A DNA stretch of 12,500 nt from Actinidia chinensis (Eukaryota; Streptophyta; Magnoliopsida; Ericales; Actinidiaceae): positions 17,501,535 to 17,514,034 of the forward strand of contig CM018899.1 in assembly GCA_009663005.1 (NCBI GenBank), read 5' to 3'. The position numbers and the translations under genes are program-made. Of the stretch, positions 1 to 7,859 are shown piece after piece. Below the pieces are notes generated by a model. The model searched no databases. It saw only the letters and a list, made by a program, of their open reading frames with translations, and had not been told where the DNA came from. Each line of letters starts with the position of its first letter. Position 1 is the first letter of the stretch.

Positions 1-1285
1 CCCCCTCACTCGTGCTTATACACTTGAGCGTTTCGGATCTTTCATCTTATGTGGCATCTGTCAAAAGGATATGAAAATAAGGGATTGGTTCTATGAATGT
101 GTTGAATGCAGATATTATGCCCATCTAAGTTGCGCAACATCACAGAAGGACACTTCAGTGTTTGTCATTTTTTCTCCACTTATTTATATTACTTTTTTTT
201 AAATGAAATGTATCAAAAAAGTATTGAAAATTATTCTGTGTCACATGTTTTATCCTATGAATACTTTTTTTTTTGGATACATAGCATAGATGTATTTTTT
301 TTCCCCAATTGTCGCATGCTTGTTATTTAATATTAATTTTGTTTGTTTCAGGGATGAAGAAACTAAAAATGAAGACGTTCTTGATCTGAATGTGATCCTC
401 CTGCCAGGTCCAGATGAATCTATTCATTTAATCACCTCTTTCGTCGAAAGGACCCACGGGGAAGTGATCAAAATGGAAAAACAATTGAACCATTTAGGTC
501 ATCACCACACGTTAACCCTTTTTGATGAGCAAATTAAAGATGAACTGTTCTCTGAGAGCAAAGACAATCTATGTGAAGCATGCGTAAAACCCATCTTCAC
601 TCCATTTTATGGTTGCACTCCATGTAAATACTTTCTTCACAAATATTGTGCCGAGTTACCCATTCAAATTCAACACCCATTTCACCCAAACCACCCACTT
701 GACCTCCTAACAAAGGCTCCCAAGGATTTTGGCCTATTCTTGTGCCGATGTTGTGATAACCTATGCAATGGATTCTCCTTCAAATGTGCCAAGTGCAAAG
801 ATTTCTATCTTGATGTTAAGTGTGGTTCCTTGTCAGGGCCTATCAAACATGAATCTCACAAGCATGTTCTTATTCCGAAAATCATGTCACGTTACGATTA
901 TAATTGTGCCTGTGAATATGATTACGGTTATTGTCGTGCCTGTCCATCTGATTTACTGTTTCGGGATCGCGTATTCACTTGTGACATGTGCGAATTCATC
1001 ATGCACGCTAAATGTGTTATGTTGCCAACATCTTTGAAGCACAAGTATGACGAACATCCCTTCATCTTAACTTATTCTCCTATCAAAAACCATCCAAACG
1101 AGTATTACTGTGAAATTTGTGAGGAAGAAATGAACCCAAGGTATTGGTTCTACAACTGTGTGGAATGTGACTGGTCTATTCACCCTGGGTGCATGCACGA
1201 TCAAGATCAATATTCGAATGTCAAGTTTGGGGCATACTTTGAGGTCGAAGGTCACCAACCACCCTCTCACTTTTATTCAATTTAG
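1..1285 (+). CDS. DC1-domain (Cys/His-rich C1-like) protein, copy A, 5' partial
   Basis: Spliced as 1-159 joined to 352-1285. Position 1 is the last base of a His codon and reading continues from base 2, giving 363 visible residues. The window cuts off the start and, by comparison with copy C, about 127 residues. Modules with the C-x2-C ... C-x2-C ... H-x2-C pattern: C17/C20/C33/C36/H41/C44; C127/C130/C141/C144/H149/C152; C184/C187/C198/C201 with Asp in place of His, then C210; a rearranged module with extra cysteines near residues 234-260; and C306/C309/C322/C325/H330/C333. His-rich linkers of HPxHPL type separate them. DC1 modules are plant zinc-binding folds related to C1 domains; members act in defence, stress and development, but the substrate or partner here is unknown. 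The stop at 1283-1285 follows a one-base shift, and a further module lies broken downstream, so the annotated C-terminus (about 15 residues) is probably not ancestral. Family assignment is very secure; whether the gene is functional is not. Confidence 0.9.
160..351 (+). other. Intron of DC1 copy A (phase 2)
   Basis: Donor GTTTGT follows ACTTCAGT and the acceptor is TTTGTTTGTTTCAG. Splicing joins two bases of a Val codon (158-159) to the G at 352. The same position, phase and border sequences occur in copies B and C, which supports the junction. The donor departs from the GTAAGT consensus. Read-through would add a short hydrophobic tail and stop at 200-202. Confidence 0.85.
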
Positions 1286-1475
1286 CATGAAACTGGCTCT
1301 CTATGCACCACTGTGCAAAAGACTACATGAATACAATCCCTCACCCTGGTTTGATGCAGCCTTGTGATTCAGCTCCACCTTGAATGTGCTCGAGATGCAG
1401 CAAAAAAAGAATAATTTATCTGCACGTAATTGGATTGATCGCGTCATTCTAAAAGTTCCATTGGTGTCTGAATAA
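1286..1475 (+). pseudogene. Frame-broken C-terminal DC1 module of copy A
   Basis: Protein-like sequence continues past the stop at 1285 but jumps between frames. One frame gives HPLTFIQ just before the stop. Another gives ETGSLCTT, the expected first ligand region of another DC1 module. A third gives LSARNWIDRVILKV followed by a TAA near 1475. Copy C has the matching pieces (GSLCNT, LKCGG, LECVRDESKKG, PRNWIDRFIIKV). The break before the stop looks like one extra C in the run at about 1256-1262. I infer an ancestral protein with one more module and a basic tail. A sequencing error is an alternative for a single indel, but several are needed. Confidence 0.7.
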
Positions 1476-1670
1476 TGAAGTTCCTCGCATCATTATACTA
1501 GTTGGATTTAGCCAACAAGTACGAGTCCAGTCGGCTTGAGCACTTACATCTTAGTTAAATGGTTTGATTTTCTCCCTCTCTCTGAGTTGTATTTGTTGTG
1601 TTCTTATTTGTGGATTACCCAATACTTTTGGTTGTATTGTTAAATTTCCTTAATGTTCAGTTTGATACTT
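1476..1670 (+). other. 3' flank of copy A, shared with copy C
   Basis: Near-identical to 10870-11098, including GTACGAGTCCAGTCGGCT, the TTGTATTTGTTGTGTTCTT stretch and a final GTTCAGTTTGATACTT, after which the two sequences diverge. The TG/T-rich stretch resembles a plant far-upstream polyadenylation element. I see no clean AATAAA. This marks the right edge of the duplicated block. Confidence 0.7.
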
Positions 1671-2129
1671 AACTAAGGTCAAGTTGGTTAGTTATTTTAT
1701 TTATCTTTTTATTCTTCGTGCGTAGTATGAGTTTTTGCTGTTAAGTAATTTAGTTAACTTAAAAATTAAAAAAGAAAGTAGATTTTCTCCACTTTCTTAG
1801 TGCAACAAGGAGGTGGGTGATCTAAGGTAATTAATTAAAAGAGACAATCGGATTACATTTGTCTACCAAATTGTCGTTTCATTTTACAAGTCATATCATC
1901 CAACATATACGAAGTAACTACCAAACTCAAACTCGGGAGAAAGAAATGGAATCTTATCATTCCACCCATTAAATTTAAAACCCACAAGCAAAACATAAAA
2001 TCTTTCCAATTGAACAGGCCAACTGGTTTAGATAATCTTCAATCAAACAAAAGAATTAAGCGTTCAGACAACGATCATATAGAACTCTTTCAAATTTTAA
2101 TCCCAAATAAGATCTCGGTTGGTTGGAGT
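1671..2129. other. AT-rich intergenic stretch, no gene seen
   Basis: No open frame with protein-like composition. Holds the short hairpin at 1772-1798 and otherwise featureless AT-rich sequence. Confidence 0.6.
1772..1798. repeat. Perfect 8-bp inverted repeat (small hairpin)
   Basis: AAGAAAGT at 1772-1779 pairs with ACTTTCTT at 1791-1798 around an 11-nt loop. It lies about 100 bp past the duplicated block and copy C has no equivalent, so a terminator role for copy A is unsupported. Confidence 0.4.
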
Positions 2130-2360
2130 CTTAGTTAGTTTTTAGTCGGAATTTGTTTCATTTTAGTAAATATTTATTATCATTTGATCAAAATTTGAAA
2201 TTTTTCAGCTTATCTTCCATAAAGGAATACTAAAATAAAACAGAGAATATCATGTATTTTTTTTTAAAAAAAAGAAAAGACTAACAAGCAAAACAAAAAT
2301 ATATATGTATTATATTTTGCTTATTTTTCTACTACGATCGTGTTTTTTTTTCTTTCAATT
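2130..2360. repeat. Dispersed flank repeat R1 (partner at 6770-7000)
   Basis: Shares an ordered series of blocks with 6770-7000: TTTTAGTAAAT / TTTTCAGTAAAT, AAAATTTGAA, TTTTTCAGCT / CTTTTCAGTTC, AATACTAAAATA, a T-run meeting an A-run, AAGACTAA, and ATATTTTGCTTATTTTT. The T9-A8 junction at 2257-2273 is a palindrome that could form a hairpin. R1 ends about 160 bp before fragment B. It may be an old transposon remnant or part of a segment duplicated with the DC1 genes. Confidence 0.6.
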
Positions 2361-2395
2361 TATCCATTGAAGATATAATATTGATAGGTCAAATA

Positions 2396-2413
2396 TTTTT
2401 TTTTTAAAAAAAA
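2396..2413. repeat. T10-A8 palindromic tract
   Basis: Ten T followed by eight A, the same kind of tract as at 2257-2273 and 6896-6914. AT palindromes of this form often occur in plant MITE-type debris; no specific element is assigned. Confidence 0.5.
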
Positions 2414-2521
2414 TCTGATAAATAACTTCCTTAAAATCACTAGCCAAAATAAGACCCTTTCCTCATTTTCTTCTCTCTCTCAATGTGCTTCCATGGCTCT
2501 CAGAATCCAACAAGATTAATG

Positions 2522-3165
2522 TCACCCACACCCTTTGATCCCCTTGCTGAATCCAGCCTTATTCTTCTGTTACGCTTGCGGCAATGATCATAGAGGCGTG
2601 TCTTATAAATGTAGTAGTTGTTTCTTCTTGGTTCACGAGAGCTGTGCTTCCATGCCTTCCACCTTTAATCATAGTCATCACCATCACCCCCTCACCCTCA
2701 CTAGCGCATATGTACATGGCTATTCCCGATGTCCCCGCTCCTGTGATATCTGTCACGAGAAACTGACAAAGTATTGGCTCTATCACTGTATTGAATGCAG
2801 ATATTATGCTCATTTTAGTTGCGCAACATCAAAGAAGGAGATTTCAGTGTTTGTCTTTTTCTTTCCTAATTTATATTATCTCTTTTTCCTTCAAAAATCT
2901 TGTTTATAGTTCGTGTTAAATACTCATAAAGGTTCACATGCTTCATCATTTGGGTACTTTTATAGTCATTTTTTTGGTTCTACAAGCATTGCTGAACCTT
3001 TATTTTTTTCTGGGGGCATTCTAATAATTTGATTATCCTTTATTGTTAATTTTGTTTGTTTTTAGGGATGAAGAGAAGCCGTTCTTGACCGAATGTGATC
3101 CTCTTGCCGGTGCCAAATGAATCTATAAATTTAATAAATCATTTTGTCAATGTAGGAACATGAAA
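2522..3165 (+). pseudogene. DC1 gene fragment, copy B (both ends truncated)
   Basis: Exon-1 remnant 2522-2848, intron 2849-3065 (GTTTGT ... TTTTTAG), exon-2 remnant 3066 to about 3165. Homology to copy C begins abruptly at HPHPLIP; an in-frame TAA lies just upstream (2517-2519) and no in-frame ATG is available. A nearby Kozak-like ATG (2493) opens only an eight-codon frame. Two modules keep all ligands: CYAC / CSSC / HESC and CDIC / CIEC / HFSC. Exon 2 has lost about 12 bases after GATGAAGA, is shifted, stops at 3118-3120, and loses homology after about 3165. I read it as a dead fragment left by tandem duplication. A rescued small two-module protein starting from an upstream exon is possible but unsupported. 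Confidence 0.85.
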
Positions 3166-3626
3166 ATAGAATATGAAAAACGAAGGTTTGAGAAATTTCT
3201 ATTTGAGATGAGATAGAATACTCATTCAAAATTGCAGAGCTTTCTTATGGAGAAAATGGAGAGGGAACTCTAAGAGAGAACATTAAAATGAGATGGTAGT
3301 GTATAATCTAAAAATTAAGAGCCACGTAGGTATAGTTTTATTCCTAAAAAATAGGGGAAAATTACTTTAAAACTCCTCAAGTTTTAAGCTTTGTAACAAA
3401 TTAACCCCCCAATATTTTATTTTTCTGAATTTGAACCTTATATTTCTAAAATGGTCCCATTCTGAAAACTCCCGTCCAACCTGCATGCCTTAAAAGAAGG
3501 TTAGTTTCGTCAATGACCAGTTTTCTTCAATCGCAAAGAGCAATTTGGTAATGTTTTACTGATTTGATGGGAAGAAGATGGCTAGGAAACTTCATCTAAG
3601 TGACACTCACCACCTGAACCATTGCT
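3166..3626. other. Intergenic, no gene; possible repeat text
   Basis: No coding signal. The stretch around 3360-3420 (AAAACTCCTCAAGTTTTAAG, then AACCCCCC) reads like a widespread plant repeat, but I cannot name it. The rest is AT-rich and unassigned. Confidence 0.4.
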
Positions 3627-4056
3627 AGGGTTGGTCTTGAGATTTGAGGGTCCTAAGCAAAGAATGAAAATGGGCCCTACATACATTTATCTATACACGA
3701 TAATTAAAATTATGTCTATAAAGATTATGATGTTTTTATATCTATCAATATATATTCTTAAACTAAAGTTCAAAAAGATAATATAAACTTCAACAAATTG
3801 ATTAGTTGATTATCTGTTTTGTTAATTTGATTAGTTGCTTTCGTTTGCAATTCTTTTATCTTTTATTTTTAGTAAAAAAGATTTTCACTATTTGATGAGA
3901 AATTATAATTTTTTTGATTTTCTTATATAGGAAAAATATAAAAATGTAAGAATTTTGATCTAATTTAAAAAGTTCACTAAAAAAAAAAAAGAAAAAAGAC
4001 CTTGATGAAGAGAGTGGGTACTGAAACGTAATGATCATCTTGGGCCTAAGCAAACT
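3627..4056. mobile_element. Probable non-autonomous repeat element (unclassified)
   Basis: The left side reads AGGGTTGGTCTTGAGATTTG followed by GGGTCCTAAGCAAA (3648-3661), and the right side ends with TTGGGCCTAAGCAAAC (4040-4055). The near-identical GGxCCTAAGCAAA motifs bracket about 400 bp of AT-rich sequence. GGTC...GAGATTT...GGGCCCTA wording of this type recurs in plant genomes as a dispersed repeat. I see no coding capacity and no clear target-site duplication. The boundaries are estimates. Confidence 0.4.
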
Positions 4057-4159
4057 TTTTTTTTTTCAAAGAAGATACAAATCAAGCCCAAATTTATATT
4101 TTACTTTTTTTTTTTTTATACAAGCTATTCTCACTCTATTTTTAACTTGCACACTCTTT

Positions 4160-4860
4160 GGATTGAGGGATTTTGAATAAAGCGAAGGATTGAACCAAAC
4201 CCTATTGTTCTTGAAATTTCCTAACCAATCTAATTCGTCCAAAAGTTGGAATCAATCTAATCCGAACCTACGAATAACGGTTCGGTTCCGATTTAAAATT
4301 ACGATTTTGATAGATAAATTATTAATTTTTTTACTAAACAATCATTTAGATATATCCATGACATAAACATATCATTATAAAATCTTCTACAAAACAACCG
4401 CATACCCATGGTAAATTTTATATTGAACACTCCATATAGCTAGACTATAAGATGACTATATAAACTTAAAATTCAAAATTAAGATGTTTTATAAATTAAC
4501 AAATGCACGAGTAACTGTAAAAAGAAATTAAAAGACTGCAAAAAAATATATATTGGTATTAGATCTTTTATATTTACAGTCAGAACGTTTTTTATATCCA
4601 GTGAGGAAATTTCACCTCATATAAGGTGAGATGACTCATTGTATTAAATATAAAAAAATATTAATATTACCTGGTCTGGTTCAGTTTGGAATCTGAACAT
4701 GTCACACAAATTCATGAACCGAACTGCATAGCTAGGTCGATTTTTAAGATTTCAAAATCAGAACTGAAACGGCTCCTCAAAACCGAATCAAACTGATCAG
4801 TTCAGATCAAACCGGATCATTTTTTTTGGTTCCACCAAATTGTTTAGACATCCCTAAATG
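4160..4860. mobile_element. Possible MITE-like remnant rich in GGTTCGGTT/AACCGAAC motifs
   Basis: The left part contains TTGAACCAAACC and AACGGTTCGGTTCCGATTT (about 4185 and 4278). The right part contains CATGAACCGAACTG, AAACCGAATCAAACTG, AAACCGGATC and a final AATTGTTTAGACATCCCT. The two sides are loosely inverted. Plant elements with a GGTTCGGTTT-rich interior and a GTCTAAACAATT end are common. No target-site duplication or precise terminal inverted repeat could be fixed by eye, so class and ends are uncertain. Confidence 0.35.
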
Positions 4861-4904
4861 GAGGGGAAAATAGTACAAGCTTTCTAAGCATAACTCTTCT
4901 CCTT

Positions 4905-4927
4905 CCCTTCCCTTCCCTCCCCTTCCC
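4905..4927 (-). repeat. C-tract array; G-quadruplex motif on the minus strand
   Basis: CCC at 4905, 4910, 4915, CCCC at 4919 and CCC at 4925, separated by T or TT. On the minus strand this is five G-runs of at least three with 1-2 nt loops, the standard G-quadruplex pattern. Longer pyrimidine sequence surrounds it. Confidence 0.7.
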
Positions 4928-4929
4928 TC

Positions 4930-5629
4930 AAAAATTGAGAGGAATTGGAGAAGAAAGAAAGGAGTAAGCATTCTTAATTTTTTTTAATTACAATTATAAC
5001 CCTTTTAAAAAATAATTATTTTAAAACCAAAAAAAAATACAAGTGTTTGCTATATATATGAAGTCTAACGATTTGATAGAGCAGGCAACCTATACAACTT
5101 TATTTTGTATATACTACTACAATAGCTACGTACAATGCCGTATACATCATCTCAAAAAAAATCTATCTGCAAAAAAATTCTCATCAAATAACTTTAGGTA
5201 TGTGAATCTTATTCTTGTAACTCTCTTTTGTTCGCATGATGATAATCAATGCTTTGATGCTGATTTTTTTATTATTTAAAAGATATTTTTCATACGTATA
5301 ATTTAATTCTTTTTTTTCATACGTGTGATGATTTATAGCTTATTTGCATTAATACTATTGAGTGAAATATTCTTTTCTAGTCATTTAGATTTTTTTAAAG
5401 GTATCATTTCAAATTGTATATTATATTTTTTATGAAGTATTAGTGCATGCGACCGACAATTGTTAAGTTTTGACAGTCAAATATTTAGAACAAACTATTG
5501 CATGGATGGTTGGATGGTTCCAAGTATAAAAATTATAAAATTATAAAAAAAAACGTTATGCACTCTTCTACTCTTCCTTAATTATTATCAAATCAAATAT
5601 AAGAAAGGAAAAAATGATCTCCCATTTCC
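4930..5629. other. AT-rich intergenic stretch, no gene seen
   Basis: An open frame at 5043-5279 has Tyr/Ile/Asn-rich low-information composition and no recognisable domain, so I do not call it a gene. No ordered repeat was found here. Confidence 0.5.
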
Positions 5630-5780
5630 TTTTTTAAAACTAGCGGGAGGCGGGGAGAGAGGTTTCAACCATATTCTATTTCTATCCTAAGGGGAGGGGA
5701 GGGGAGGGAATTCAAGATTTGAAGCCCGGCAAGCACTTCAACTACCACTAGCTTATGAGCTATTAAGGCAGGGAATTTTT
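5630..5780 (-). mobile_element. SINE-like element with tRNA-type Pol III promoter boxes
   Basis: Read on the minus strand from about 5778, the sequence gives TAGCTCATAAGCTAGTGG (5745-5762), which resembles a tRNA A box (TAGCTCA...GTGG) carrying an extra 7 bases. It is followed by TAGTTGAAGTGCTTG and a B-box-like GGGCTTCAAATC (5716-5727). Spacing between the boxes fits a tRNA-derived SINE head. The body continues through a C-rich block to an A/T-rich end near 5630. No target-site duplication was identified. A chance tRNA-like match is the alternative. Confidence 0.4.
5691..5708 (+). repeat. G-quadruplex motif
   Basis: GGGGAGGGGAGGGGAGGG: four G-runs with single-base A loops, a very stable type of quadruplex pattern. 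It lies inside the SINE-like body, where it reads as a C-rich tract of that element. Confidence 0.75.
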
Positions 5781-5849
5781 TTAGATTTGGGTTAATCCCC
5801 AATTCATTTCACCTGTCTCGCTTGCTTAGATTTTGAAATCGATCCCAAA

Positions 5850-6150
5850 ATTCATCTTTCACTCTTACCCCTCTTGCTCGCTCACTCCCTCGTTTCGCTA
5901 GTTCGAATGGCCATCACTCACCTTTACTCGGTAACAACAGAAATGAACAACGATACGTAAGAAAAATTTGCATAATTATGCCCTGGGTGTGATCCAGGAC
6001 CTATGATGCAACATCTTAATTGTGCATTCTAGGTAGACTAATGCCATTGCATGTGACTCGTGTCGACGTGCACTTTTTCCAGCACCCACCGGATGAGCTT
6101 TCTCGCAGGTTTTTTTTTTTTTTGGGTTTTGTCAAAATGGCTTAAAGGTT
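5850..6150. repeat. Tandem duplication unit 1
   Basis: Two ordered blocks recur in unit 2 (6185-6725). Block one is CTCTTGCTCGCTC ... CCCTCGTTTCGCTAGTTCGAATG ... GGTAACA (5850-5936). Block two is CTTAATTGTGCATTCT ... TGTCGACGTGCAC ... GGATGAGCTTTCTCG and a T-run with GGGTTTTGTC (6015-6150). Compared with unit 2, block two has lost 10 bases, which breaks the open frame present there. Confidence 0.7.
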
Positions 6151-6184
6151 TGTTTGGTTTCAGAATTCTCCAAGATTGGAATTG

Positions 6185-6725
6185 ATTCATTTTTCGCTCT
6201 CACGCCTCTTGCTCGCTCTCACCCTCGTTTCACTTGTTCGAATGACTGTCACTTACCGTAGTGGTAACATGTGTTAAGAACATGTGTAAAAAAAAGTCAT
6301 GCATCGGATAATTAGAAAAAGAGTTGGTTCTTAATATACTCACTATTTATAAAGTTTAGGCTTTTAAGTAGGTATGAGTTCCAAACAGTGCATATTGGAC
6401 CAAGACGATGTGAATGCGGACCTATGCGATTTCTCTCCAAATTGATCGGGCCTTACATGAGCGCATGAGCGAAGCCTTGAAGCGAATTCTTTCCCAACAC
6501 AATGGACCCTAAACAATTGATACGTTATGATGAATTTCTCACATCATTATATCTGGAGTCCGATTTTAGCCCACTGACGAACAACTTAATTGTGCATTTG
6601 CTCACATTCTTGGTAGACCAATGCCATTGCCTGGGAATCATATTGTCGACGTGGACTTCTTCCAGCAACCATCGGATGAGCTTTCTCGTAAGTATTTTTT
6701 TGGGGTGCAAAAAATTGCTTTAGAT
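6185..6725. repeat. Tandem duplication unit 2
   Basis: Matches unit 1 at 6185-6269 and 6585-6725 in the same order and orientation. About 300 bp of additional sequence separates the two blocks, against about 80 bp in unit 1. That extra stretch includes protein-like text in one frame (DRALHERMSEALKRILSQHN, about 6440-6500), which I cannot assign to a family. Confidence 0.7.
6570..6687 (+). pseudogene. Orphan exon-like open segment, unknown protein
   Basis: A 118-nt segment is bounded by GATTTTAG and GTAAGT, a good acceptor and a consensus donor. It is fully open in one frame, beginning PTDEQLNCAF and containing GRPMPLPGNHIVDVDFF and QQPSDELS. The composition is protein-like rather than random. 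I do not recognise the family. The homologous block in unit 1 keeps the ending (FFQHPPDELSR) but has a 10-base frame-breaking deletion and a damaged donor. No flanking exons were found, so this is probably a captured or relict exon. Confidence 0.4.
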
Positions 6726-6769
6726 GGGATCGATAGATTTTTCGGTCAATCTGGGAATTAAATTCTTCA

Positions 6770-7000
6770 TTTTGGTCAATTTTAGTTTTGAATCTTTTTA
6801 TTTTCAGTAAATCTTTTTCATCTTATTAAAATTTTGAACCTTTTCAGTTCATCTGTATAAAGCAATACTAAAATAGGAAGAAAAAAGAGATCATATTTTT
6901 TTTTTAAAAAAAAACAAGACTAATGAGAAGAAAAAAAATTATGGATCATATTTTGCTTATTTTTGTATATTTTGGTTTTTTTTATTTGAATTTTTTTTAA
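6770..7000. repeat. Dispersed flank repeat R2 (partner at 2130-2360)
   Basis: Direct-orientation partner of R1, with the same order of blocks including a T10-A9 palindromic tract at 6896-6914 and ATATTTTGCTTATTTTTG at about 6950. It lies 2 kb upstream of copy C, whereas R1 lies 160 bp upstream of fragment B. Confidence 0.6.
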
Positions 7001-7219
7001 CTTGTGCGATTCATCTATCTAACATGAAATGAAAAGTTTTTAAAGGGTAAAGATTACAATGCACACTGGGCGTCCAATAGTACTGGTCACTGGTCACGCG
7101 CCTTTTTTGACGTGATATTGATTAGCATGCTATCATTTTTATTCTTACTTAATAAAACACATCTTCTTTTCTACAAATTACTCTCCAGGCCGCCAATTCA
7201 CTAACTAAACTAAAAACCC
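7001..7219. other. Intergenic, no gene seen
   Basis: Contains a short direct repeat ACTGGTCACTGGTCAC (about 7082-7097) and a TGACGTG motif (about 7109) of the kind bound by bZIP factors. The distance to copy C (about 1.9 kb) makes any regulatory role speculative. Confidence 0.3.
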
Positions 7220-7440
7220 TTATGACATGTTTGGCTGGAGGATTTGGAGGGGGATGATTTTTTCCTCTGGATAATTTTTCTCCTTCGGCGTTGGGCTCGG
7301 CGATATGGAGGCGGATAATTTTATTCCCCGGATAATTATTCCCCGTAGAATGGATAGAGGCGAATAATTTTTGGATGGCCTAGACCCCTAACTAAACGTT
7401 ATTCGGAAGATAAGGGGGTGGGGAATAAGGAAAAATATAC
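7220..7440. repeat. Repeat with reiterated GGATAATTTT / TTCCCC motifs
   Basis: Variants of GGATAATTTTTCTCC, GGATAATTTTATTCCCC, GGATAATTATTCCCC and GAATAATTTTTGG follow one another between about 7268 and 7376. They are flanked by ATGTTTGGCTGGAGGA on the left and CCTAACTAAACG on the right, which are loosely inverted. This resembles plant MITE-type sequences with a TGTTTGGCTGG-like end. The class is not established. Confidence 0.4.
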
Positions 7441-7608
7441 ATAAAGAGAAACAAAATATCTAATTTTTTTTTTATATACGAGGAGAAATAAAATATAATT
7501 TTTATATCTAAATATGTTTATGATTTTGTTTTCTCGTATATATTTTATTCTTTTCCCACATTCTTAGCCACGCATTCTAAAAATGTATCCAACAAAATTA
7601 ACATTATA

Positions 7609-7609
<1 letters not shown>

Positions 7610-7646
<37 letters not shown>
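7610..7646. repeat. Uninterrupted run of 37 C
   Basis: All bases from 7610 to 7646 are C. The minus strand is G37, which can form G-quadruplexes; the plus strand can form an i-motif. Such long C runs are rare in AT-rich plant DNA and are prone to polymerase slippage, so the exact length may vary or be an assembly effect. It produces artificial poly-Pro and poly-Gly reading frames on the two strands. Confidence 0.95.
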
Positions 7647-7859
7647 TTCCCGTAATCCTCAAGCAAAACGGCCCGTATTTTTTAAGATTTTTACCACCAT
7701 GCCTTTTAAAAAAAAAAAAAACAATAACTACTGTTTTTCTTTCTACGCAAAACAGTGGCAGATACCAAAGCTTTTTCCTCTTCTTTTCACTTTTCCACTT
7801 GATTCTTTCTTTTTTCACTTTGATTCCACAGATTTTCCTCAGCCATGGTACCCTGAATT

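Noticed and set aside
729..1037. Alternative-frame open frames within DC1 exons (also 9061-9255, 10127-10324)
   Set aside because: Out-of-frame shadows of conserved DC1 coding sequence; A and C share them only because they are recent duplicates.
2559..2813. Minus-strand open frame opposite fragment B
   Set aside because: Antisense shadow of the Cys/His-rich DC1 exon; the sense strand explains it fully.
3856..4053. 65-codon minus-strand open frame
   Set aside because: Phe/Lys/Ile-rich product of A and T runs inside a repeat-like region.
5043..5279. 78-codon plus-strand open frame
   Set aside because: AT-driven composition, no recognised motif, no splice or promoter support.
5895..5912. tRNA T-arm-like GTTCGAAT (also at about 6235)
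   Set aside because: No acceptor stem, D arm or anticodon arm nearby; it belongs to the duplicated block and is not a tRNA gene.
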